From an uncultured Opitutia bacterium (GTDB taxonomy: Bacteria > Verrucomicrobiota > Verrucomicrobiia > Opitutales > UBA953): a DNA stretch of 6,157 nucleotides. The DNA lies in assembly GCA_903868455.1 (NCBI GenBank), contig CAIPVK010000292.1, forward strand, positions 1 through 6,157, read 5' to 3'. The position numbers were made by a program, and so were the translations under genes. A model generated the notes under the pieces. It was given only the letters and a program-made list of their open reading frames with translations. It ran no database searches and had not been told where the DNA came from. This document shows, one piece after another, positions 1-5,327 of the stretch; the first letter of the stretch is position 1; every line of letters starts with the position of its first letter.

Positions 1-31
1 CGCTCCCCGCTCCTCGCTCCCTCCCGCTCCT
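1..31 (+). repeat. Partial heptamer cluster, same CGCTCCY unit
   Basis: Three contiguous units (1-7, 8-14, 15-21), a 3-nt TCC interruption and a fourth unit (25-31) match the array beside hisA. The cluster begins at the window edge, so it may extend further upstream. Two clusters of one unit separated by about 100 nt suggest repeated slippage or spread of the motif in this intergenic region. Confidence 0.75.
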
Positions 32-39
32 TTTCTCCC

Positions 40-71
40 TTCATCTTTTCATCCCTTCATCCCTTAATCCC
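40..71 (+). repeat. Four-copy octamer run, TTCATCCC type
   Basis: Four consecutive 8-nt units are visible: TTCATCTT (40-47), TTCATCCC (48-55), TTCATCCC (56-63) and TTAATCCC (64-71). The middle two are identical and the outer two are degenerate. This segment is the only AT-leaning part of the leader and holds five of its six adenines. Function is unknown; replication slippage in a low-complexity spacer is the simplest explanation. Confidence 0.6.
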
Positions 72-130
72 CTCCTCCGCCTCGTCCGCCTCCTCGTCCT
101 CCTCCGCCTCCTCGTCGTCCTCGACCTCCC

Positions 131-186
131 CGCTCCTCGCTCCCCGCTCCTCGCTCCTCGCTCCCCGCTCCTCGCTCCCCGCTCCC
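131..186 (+). repeat. Tandem heptamer array, 8 perfect CGCTCCY units
   Basis: Eight head-to-tail 7-nt units fill this interval exactly. They begin at 131, 138, 145, 152, 159, 166, 173 and 180. The seventh base is T in units 1, 3, 4 and 6 and C in units 2, 5, 7 and 8. A degenerate copy (ACCTCCC) precedes the array at 124-130. The array ends 2 nt before the hisA ATG, so it occupies the place where a Shine-Dalgarno sequence would sit. The unit length is not a multiple of three. Read on the - strand, the array gives a repeating Ser-Glu-Glu-Arg-Gly-Ala-Arg peptide, which I take to be a by-product rather than a gene. Confidence 0.9.
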
Positions 187-188
187 CC

Positions 189-923
189 ATGCTCCTCTAC
201 CCTGCCATCGACATCCGCGGCGGCCGCTGCGTTCGCCTGACCCAGGGTCGCGACGACGCCGTCACGCGTTACCACGACGATCCCGTCGAGCCCGCGCGCC
301 GGTTCGCCGCGGCGGGCGCCGAGTGGATCCACGTCGTCGACCTCGACGGCGCGTTCGAGGGGGCGCCGCGCAACCTCGCCACGCTCCGCCAGATCGCCGC
401 GCTCGGGCCCAAGGTCCAGTTCGGCGGCGGCCTGCGCGACCTCGCCACGGTCGAGGCGGCGCTAGAGGCCGGCGCCTCCCGCGTCATCGTCGGCACCCGC
501 GCCGCGTCGGACCGCGAGTTCCTCGCCGCGGTCGCCAAGGCGCACGGCCCCCGCCTGGCGGTGGGCATCGACGCCAAGGACGGCCTCGTCGCCGTCCGGG
601 GCTGGAAGGACGTGACCTCGGTGCGGGCGACCGACCTGGCCAAGGCCGCGGCAGACCTGGGGGTCGGGGCGGTCATCTTCACCGACATCGCGACCGACGG
701 CATGCTCTCGGGCCCCAACTGGGCCTCGCTCGAGGGGATGCTGGACGCCTGCCCCGCCCGGGTGATCGCCTCGGGGGGCGTGGCCGGACGGGACGACATC
801 GTCCGCCTGGCCAAGCTGGCCCGGGTCCGGCGCCATCTCGACGGCGCCATCGTGGGCAAGGCGCTCTACGAGGGCCGCGCCGAGGTGGGGGACCTCCTAC
901 GGGCGGCCCGGGACGCCGCCTGA
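189..923 (+). CDS. hisA: ProFAR isomerase HisA
   Basis: This is 1-(5-phosphoribosyl)-5-[(5-phosphoribosylamino)methylideneamino]imidazole-4-carboxamide isomerase, the cytoplasmic Amadori-rearrangement step of histidine synthesis that makes the substrate of HisF/HisH. The 244-residue length is normal for a single-domain (beta/alpha)8 barrel. The N-terminus MLLYPAIDIRGGRCVRL is characteristic and carries the catalytic-base Asp8. The second catalytic Asp is Asp128 in GIDAKDG, followed by Thr165 in FTDIATDGM. Phosphate-binding loops are QFGGGLR (77-83), SGGV (195-198) and IVGKALYEGR (221-230). The ATG at 189 is chosen because it gives the canonical N-terminus; no Shine-Dalgarno sequence precedes it, only the pyrimidine heptamer array. 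No hisF follows, which is unusual for hisA. A dual HisA/TrpF (PriA) activity cannot be excluded from sequence alone but nothing points to it. Confidence 0.96.
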   Translation: MLLYPAIDIRGGRCVRLTQGRDDAVTRYHDDPVEPARRFAAAGAEWIHVVDLDGAFEGAPRNLATLRQIAALGPKVQFGGGLRDLATVEAALEAGASRVIVGTRAASDREFLAAVAKAHGPRLAVGIDAKDGLVAVRGWKDVTSVRATDLAKAAADLGVGAVIFTDIATDGMLSGPNWASLEGMLDACPARVIASGGVAGRDDIVRLAKLARVRRHLDGAIVGKALYEGRAEVGDLLRAARDAA

Positions 924-949
924 GGCTTGCCAGCGGGCGAGGTCCCGGC

Positions 950-967
950 AGGATGCGGGGACCATGA
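950..967 (+). promoter_or_regulatory. Likely RBS and 4-codon mini-ORF before the LolA-like gene
   Basis: AGGA at 950-953 lies 10 nt upstream of the ATG at 964 and is the best Shine-Dalgarno-like match for any gene here. An out-of-frame ATG at 953 opens a mini-ORF of four sense codons (Met-Arg-Gly-Pro) whose TGA (965-967) overlaps the gene's start as ATGA. The overlap could couple re-initiation to the downstream start, or it could be chance. Confidence 0.3.
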
Positions 968-1698
968 ACCGCCTCATCCCCGTCCTCCTCGTCCTCGCCG
1001 CCTCGCTCCAGGCGCAGGCCACGCCCGAGGCGGCGGCCATCATCGCCAAGGCGCGCGCCGCCGTGGCCAAGGACGCGACCTACCTCGATCGGGCCCGCAC
1101 CCTCCACTTCGAGGGCAAGGTGGCGGACGAGACCGGCGCGCCGCTCCAGTCCTTCATCCTCGAGGTCGCCGCGGGCGGCAAGCGCCGCGAGTTCCGCTAC
1201 GACAAGGAGTTCAAGGCCGAGCTCACGCTCGTCACCGACGGCCGCGAGGCCTGGGGGCGCCAGTCCAACCTCGTCACCGGCGAGCGCGCCGCGGCGCGCG
1301 TCCTGCCCTTCGAGGTCGCGGCCAACCTGCGCGACATGGCCCTGACCGACCTGTCCTTCTACGGCGTCCCCGCCGGCTTCCGCGCCGCCGCCAAGCCCGC
1401 CTCCAAGGTCGAGGGCAAGGACGTCGTGTCGGTGAGCTACACCTCGGGCCCGAGCTACACGCTCGTCCGCCACTTCGACGCCAAGACCCACGAGCTGGTC
1501 GCGACCGACTACCTCCGCCCCGACGGCACCTTCGAGCGCCAGGTCGAGGCCGAGACCCAGACGGTCGAGGGCATCCGCTTCCCCAAGGTGGTCCGCGTGG
1601 TCGACCCGAAGGGCGCGTTCCAGGGCACGATCACCTTCGACAAGGTCGTGGTGAACGGCGACATGCCCGACGCGTCCTTCGAGTTCCCCGTGCGCTGA
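964..1698 (+). CDS. Secreted LolA-like (outer-membrane lipoprotein-sorting family) protein
   Basis: The 244-residue product starts with a Sec signal peptide: Asn-Arg, then a hydrophobic stretch (4-14) and a probable cleavage site after Ala-Gln-Ala (17-19). There is no lipobox cysteine, so a soluble periplasmic protein is predicted. The mature part has alternating polar and hydrophobic strands typical of the open beta-barrel of LolA/LolB/RseB-like proteins. A helical segment (20-37) is followed by strands with FEGKV (49-53), FRYDKEF (77-83) and AWGRQ (96-100), and the C-terminus FDKVVVNGDMPDASFEFPV (225-243) is of the kind that closes this fold. Known relatives bind lipid or lipoprotein acyl chains; the ligand here is unknown. 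It is not a confident orthologue of the LolA chaperone, so no symbol is given. It lies 40 nt after hisA and 7 nt before hisD, so it is probably co-transcribed with histidine genes to which it has no evident link. Confidence 0.7.
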   Translation: MNRLIPVLLVLAASLQAQATPEAAAIIAKARAAVAKDATYLDRARTLHFEGKVADETGAPLQSFILEVAAGGKRREFRYDKEFKAELTLVTDGREAWGRQSNLVTGERAAARVLPFEVAANLRDMALTDLSFYGVPAGFRAAAKPASKVEGKDVVSVSYTSGPSYTLVRHFDAKTHELVATDYLRPDGTFERQVEAETQTVEGIRFPKVVRVVDPKGAFQGTITFDKVVVNGDMPDASFEFPVR

Positions 1699-1705
1699 GC
1701 CCGCG

Positions 1706-3010
1706 ATGCCCCTCCTCCGCAGCTGGGAAACGGGCTTCGAGGCCCGCCTCCGCGCCTTCGTCGGCACCGGCGCGCCCGAGCCCGCGGTGCGCGACGCCGC
1801 GGCCGCCGTCATCGCCGATGTCCGCCGCCGGGGCGACGCGGCCGTGCTCGCCGCCACCGCCAAGTTCGACGGCGCCCGGCTGACCGCCGCGAAGCTGCGC
1901 ATCCCCGAGGCCGAGCTGGCCGCGGCGGCCAAGGCCCTGCCCGCCGACCGCCGGCGCGCCCTGGCGGCGGCCATCGCCTCCGTGCGCGACTTCCACCGCC
2001 GCACCCTGCCGAAGGGCTGGACGGCCCGAAACCGGCACGGCGCCTTGGTGGGCGAGCGCCACCTGCCCATCCGCCGCTGCGGCCTCTACATCCCGGGCGG
2101 CCAGGTGCCGCTCGTCTCGACCGTCGTCATGACCGCCGTCCCCGCGGACGTCGCGGGCGTCCCCGAGGTCGTGGCCTGCACGCCGCCCGGCCCCGGCGGC
2201 GCGGTGCACCCCGACCTGCTCGCCGCCCTCCATCTCTGCGGCGTGCGCGAGGCCTACCGCGTGGGCGGCATCCAGGCGATCGCGGCGATGGCGCTCGGCA
2301 CCGCCTCGGTGCCGGCGGTGGACAAGGTGTTCGGACCCGGCAACGCGTACGTGACCGAGGCCAAGCGCCAGCTCTTCGGCGAGGTCGGCGTCGACCTCCT
2401 GCCCGGGCCGAGCGAGGTCATGGTGATCGCCGACCGGACCGCCGACCCCGCGTGGGTCGCGGCCGACCTCTGCGCCCAGGCCGAGCACGGCAGCGGCAAG
2501 GAGAAGCTCTACCTCGTGACGGACCGCGCGGAGCTGCCCGCCGAGGTGCTGGCCGAGGCCGCGCGCCAGTGCGCGTCGCTCGCCCACGGCGCCAAGGTCC
2601 GGCGCATCCTCGACGACCGCCTCCTCACGGTGCTCGTCCGCCGGCTCGGCGACGCCGCCGGCGTGGCCAACCTCGTGGCGCCCGAGCACCTCGAGCTGAT
2701 GGTGGCGCCCGCGCGCGTGGCCGGGCTCGCCGGCGCGATCACGACCGCGGGCGCGATGCTGCTGGGGCACGAGACGCCCACCGTGCTCGGCGACTTCGTC
2801 GCGGGCCCGAGCCACACGCTGCCGACCGGCGGCGGCGGGCGCTTCTTCAGCGGCCTGCGGGTGACCGACTTCCTCCGCCGCACGAGCGTCGTCCGCTACG
2901 ACGCGCGCAGCCTGCGCAAGGCGGCGCCGACGGTGGCGGCCTTCGCCGCGATGGAGCGCCTCGACGCCCACGGGCGCTCGCTCGCCATCCGCCTCGGGAA
3001 GCGGCGCTGA
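1706..3010 (+). CDS. hisD: Histidinol dehydrogenase HisD
   Basis: This zinc-dependent cytoplasmic enzyme carries out the last two steps of histidine synthesis, oxidising L-histidinol to L-histidine with two NAD+. At 434 residues it is full length. By family comparison the zinc ligands are Gln258 and His261 (AQAEH), Asp363 (LGDFVAGPSH) and His422, and the catalytic pair is Glu327-His328 (APEHLELM). Other family motifs are YIPGG (128-132), VFGPGNAYVTEAKRQLFG (208-225), LPGPSEVMVIAD (232-243) and LPTGGGGRFFSGL (372-384). The segment after the QAEH motif reads GSGKEKLYLVTD, which differs from the Escherichia coli sequence at this point. All catalytic residues are present, so it should be active. 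The ATG follows the previous stop by 7 nt without a Shine-Dalgarno sequence, suggesting coupled translation or a lineage that does not rely on one. hisA and hisN nearby support a histidine-synthesis role over a catabolic HisD homologue. Confidence 0.97.
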   Translation: MPLLRSWETGFEARLRAFVGTGAPEPAVRDAAAAVIADVRRRGDAAVLAATAKFDGARLTAAKLRIPEAELAAAAKALPADRRRALAAAIASVRDFHRRTLPKGWTARNRHGALVGERHLPIRRCGLYIPGGQVPLVSTVVMTAVPADVAGVPEVVACTPPGPGGAVHPDLLAALHLCGVREAYRVGGIQAIAAMALGTASVPAVDKVFGPGNAYVTEAKRQLFGEVGVDLLPGPSEVMVIADRTADPAWVAADLCAQAEHGSGKEKLYLVTDRAELPAEVLAEAARQCASLAHGAKVRRILDDRLLTVLVRRLGDAAGVANLVAPEHLELMVAPARVAGLAGAITTAGAMLLGHETPTVLGDFVAGPSHTLPTGGGGRFFSGLRVTDFLRRTSVVRYDARSLRKAAPTVAAFAAMERLDAHGRSLAIRLGKRR

Positions 3011-3012
3011 CC

Positions 3013-5322
3013 ATGCGGGCGGCGCTCGCGTCGCTCCTCCTGGCCGCGCTCGCGGGCGCGGCGGAGCCGGTCGAGGTCGCGGCCGGCGGCTTCCGGCGCG
3101 CGGGCAAGCCCGAGGTGATCCGCTCGGGCGAGGTGAGCTACGCGCGCGTCCCGCCCGACCTCTGGGCGCACCGCCTCGCCCTGGCCCGGTCGGCCGGCCT
3201 GGACACCGTCAGCACCTACGTGGTCTGGGCCCACCATGAGACCGCGCCCGGGCGCCTCGACTGGTCGGGACCGAGGGACGTCGGGGCCTTCTGCCGCGAG
3301 GCGGCCCGGCTCGGGCTGCGGGTCATCGTCCGGCCCGGCCCCTACGTCTGCGGGGAATGGGACCTCGGCGGGTACCCGTGGTGGATCCTGCGCGACGCCC
3401 GCCCGGGCGACCGCTTCCTGCGCACGACCGACCCGCGCCACCTCGCCGCGGCGGAGCGCTGGATGGAGGCGGTGGGGCGCGAGCTCGGGCCCCTCGCCGC
3501 GACGCGGGGCGGGCCGATCATCCTCGCGCAGGTGGAGAACGAGCACGCCTCGTACGGCCGGGAGCCGGGCTACGCGGGCGCGCTCGCCGCGGCCCTGCGC
3601 CGGGGCGGGCTCGACGTGCCGGTCTTCGAGCTGGAGACTCCGGCGCGCGTCCGCCCCGTCGACCCGGGCCTCTTCGGCGGCGTCGCCCTCGGGAGCGACC
3701 CCGCCGGCGGCCTCGGCGAGCTGCGCAAGGCGATGCCCGCCAATCCCGCCTGGGTCGCCGAGTTCTACCCGGGGTGGTTCGACACGTGGGGCAAGCCCCA
3801 CTCGCGCGGCCAGCGCGACCGCTTCCTCGGCGACCTCCGCTGGATGGTGGAGAACGACGTCTCCTTCAACCTCTACGCCTTCCACGGCGGCACCACCTTC
3901 GGCCCGCAGGCCGGGGCGAACAGCCCGCCCTTCGCGCCCCAGGCGACGAGCTACGACCTCGACGCGCCGGTCGACGAGCAAGGGCGCCCGCGCGAGCTCT
4001 TCCACGCCATCCGGGCGCTGATCGCCGCGCGCCTGCCCGCGGGCGAGACCCTGCCCGAGCCCCCGCCGCCCGTTCCGACCCAGCGGTTCGCGCGCGTGGC
4101 CGCGACGGCCTCCGCCGAGGTGCTGGCCAACCTGCCGCGACCGACGCTGCTGCCGAGGGGCGCGCGGCTGAACTTCGAGGCCAACGGCCTGGGGCACGGG
4201 GTCGGCGTCTACGCGTGCACGATCCCCGCCGGCCCGGCGGACATCCTCCGGCTGCGCGGCGTGGCGGACTTCGCCTGGGTGTTCGTCGAGGGGCGGCTGG
4301 TCGGCAAGGTCGACCGGCGCGTCGGCGACACCCCCGTCGGCCTGCCCGCGCGCGAGCGGCCGGCGCGGCTCGACGTCCTCGTCGAGGAGATGGGCCGGGT
4401 GAACTTCGGGCCGGGCCTGCACGACCTCAAGGGGATCCGCGGCGCGGCGCTGGAGTCGGCCTCGGGCGCGCGACGCACGCTCGACAGCTGGGTCTTCCAC
4501 GCGGTGCCGACCGACGGCCCCCCGCCCTCCGGCCTGCGCTGGGAGGCGCGCGAGCCGCGGGGGCCCGCCTGGTGGGGGGCGACCTTCCGGGCCGAGGCGG
4601 GCAAGGACACGTGGCTCGACCTGCGCGGCTGGGGCAAGGGCTTGGCCTGGGTCAACGGCCGTCCGCTCGGCCGCTTCTGGAGCATCGGCCCCACCCAGAC
4701 GCTCTACCTTCCGGGCTGCTGGATCCGCGAGGGGGCCAACGAGCTCGTGCTCCTCGACCTCGAGGGGCCGGAGGACCCCTACGTCGCGGGACTCGACCAG
4801 CCGATCCTCGACGAGCTGCGCGCGCCCCACCTGCCGCGCGCCAACCGGCGGCCCGGCCAGGAGATCCGCCTGCCCGAGGCGGCGACGGCGAGCTTCCGGC
4901 TGGAGCCGGGGCGCGATTGGGCGACGGTGCGGCTCGAGCCCGCGGCGCGCGGCCGCCACCTCGCGCTCGAGGTCCACGCCTCGCTCGACGGCCAGCCCCA
5001 CGGCTCGCTCGCCGAGCTCGAGCTGCTCGGGGCCGACGGCACCCCGCTGCCGCGCCAGGCCTGGCGCGTGACCTACGCGAGCAGCGAGGAGCGCGTGGCG
5101 GAGAACGGCCTCGCGGACAACCTCCTCGACGGCAAGCCGGAGACCTACTGGCACTCGCGCTGGCGCGGCGAGGCCACGCCGCCGCCGCACGTCGTCGTCC
5201 TCGACCTCGGCGCCTCGGTCGAGGTCGGCGCGGTCCGCCTGCTGCCGCGCGCGGACATGGCCAACGGCCGCATCCGCGACGCGCGCGTCCACCTCTCCGA
5301 GCTGCCCTTCCCGGAACGCTGA
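3013..5322 (+). CDS. Secreted GH35 beta-galactosidase with C-terminal discoidin-like module
   Basis: The 769-residue product is a glycoside hydrolase family 35 enzyme, expected to release terminal beta-galactose from glycans by a retaining mechanism outside the cytoplasm. A signal peptide (about 1-17, LAGAA then EPV) precedes a TIM-barrel domain (about 30-340). The barrel carries RPGPYVCGEWDLGGYPWW (107-124), AQVENEHASYG (172-182, acid/base Glu177), AEFYPGWFDTWG (249-260, nucleophile Glu250), FHGGTTFG (290-297) and TSYDLDAP (312-319). Jelly-roll domains follow; the second, about 510-582, has WGKGLAWVNGRPLGRFW (540-556) and TLYLPGCW (563-570). Residues about 620-769 resemble an F5/8 type C (discoidin) carbohydrate-binding module in unusual strand order. 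The usual GH35 barrel motif WNxHE is WAHHE here (72-76). The ATG at 3013 is chosen because it begins the signal peptide, 2 nt after the hisD stop; frames extending upstream lie inside hisD. Exact substrate is unknown, and another exo-beta-galactoside specificity is possible. Confidence 0.92.
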   Translation: MRAALASLLLAALAGAAEPVEVAAGGFRRAGKPEVIRSGEVSYARVPPDLWAHRLALARSAGLDTVSTYVVWAHHETAPGRLDWSGPRDVGAFCREAARLGLRVIVRPGPYVCGEWDLGGYPWWILRDARPGDRFLRTTDPRHLAAAERWMEAVGRELGPLAATRGGPIILAQVENEHASYGREPGYAGALAAALRRGGLDVPVFELETPARVRPVDPGLFGGVALGSDPAGGLGELRKAMPANPAWVAEFYPGWFDTWGKPHSRGQRDRFLGDLRWMVENDVSFNLYAFHGGTTFGPQAGANSPPFAPQATSYDLDAPVDEQGRPRELFHAIRALIAARLPAGETLPEPPPPVPTQRFARVAATASAEVLANLPRPTLLPRGARLNFEANGLGHGVGVYACTIPAGPADILRLRGVADFAWVFVEGRLVGKVDRRVGDTPVGLPARERPARLDVLVEEMGRVNFGPGLHDLKGIRGAALESASGARRTLDSWVFHAVPTDGPPPSGLRWEAREPRGPAWWGATFRAEAGKDTWLDLRGWGKGLAWVNGRPLGRFWSIGPTQTLYLPGCWIREGANELVLLDLEGPEDPYVAGLDQPILDELRAPHLPRANRRPGQEIRLPEAATASFRLEPGRDWATVRLEPAARGRHLALEVHASLDGQPHGSLAELELLGADGTPLPRQAWRVTYASSEERVAENGLADNLLDGKPETYWHSRWRGEATPPPHVVVLDLGASVEVGAVRLLPRADMANGRIRDARVHLSELPFPER

Positions 5323-5327
5323 TCAGC
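5318..5327. other. Convergent stop-codon junction in a 10-bp palindrome
   Basis: GCTGATCAGC is a perfect inverted repeat centred between 5322 and 5323. Its core TGATCA consists of the + strand TGA of the GH35 gene (5320-5322) and the - strand TGA of hisN (5323-5325), back to back with no intergenic base. There is no U-tract or longer stem, so it is not a usual intrinsic terminator. Transcription of each gene must end inside the other or by another mechanism. Confidence 0.85.

Larger units (their letters stand above)
1..188 (+). promoter_or_regulatory. C/T-rich non-coding leader upstream of hisA
   Basis: This stretch is strongly strand-biased. By hand count the + strand has 110 C, 52 T, 20 G and 6 A, so 86% pyrimidine, and every G lies in a CG dinucleotide. 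It contains a heptamer array next to hisA, a trinucleotide-like CTC/CGC/CGT stretch at about 72-127, an octamer run at 40-71 and a second heptamer cluster at 1-31. The hisA reading frame is open back to position 1, but it has no ATG, GTG or TTG there and would encode only Leu/Pro/Arg-rich filler, so I treat the region as untranslated. I see no -10/-35 promoter and no Shine-Dalgarno sequence. C-rich, G-poor RNA of this kind is the known preference of Rho factor, so a Rho-loading or attenuation role is possible but inferred. Confidence 0.5.

Noticed and set aside
3..188. N-terminal extension of HisA through the leader
   Set aside because: The frame is open to the window edge but has no start codon and encodes low-complexity Leu/Pro/Arg, while the ATG at 189 gives the canonical HisA N-terminus.
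1..188. CRISPR-like array or his leader-peptide attenuator upstream of hisA
   Set aside because: The units are 7-8 nt with no spacers, and there is no run of His codons or terminator/antiterminator pair.
57..332. 91-aa - strand ORF reading through the heptamer array
   Set aside because: Its Ser-Glu-Glu-Arg-Gly-Ala-Arg repeats come directly from the DNA heptamer, and its N-terminal part is antisense to hisA. No start signal is visible.
928..950. Possible terminator hairpin between hisA and the LolA-like gene (TGCC with GGCA, GGG with CCC)
   Set aside because: The stem is interrupted by a 3-nt bulge and is not followed by a T-run, so it does not meet the pattern of an intrinsic terminator.
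679..2070. 463-aa - strand ORF across hisA, the LolA-like gene and hisD
   Set aside because: It overlaps three well-supported genes and shows only low-complexity Arg/Gly/Leu composition.
2544..4130. A shared 15-bp string (GCCGAGGTGCTGGCC) in hisD and the GH35 gene
   Set aside because: Both copies encode ordinary Ala-Glu-Val-Leu-Ala in coding sequence. Chance sharing is expected with such biased codon use.
2896..5292. Long - strand ORF (about 798 aa) antisense to the GH35 gene, and a 687-aa + strand ORF at 3357-5420
   Set aside because: Both are Arg/Ala/Gly/Pro-rich translations without recognisable motifs, lying over a gene with a complete catalytic domain. Long empty frames are expected at this GC content.
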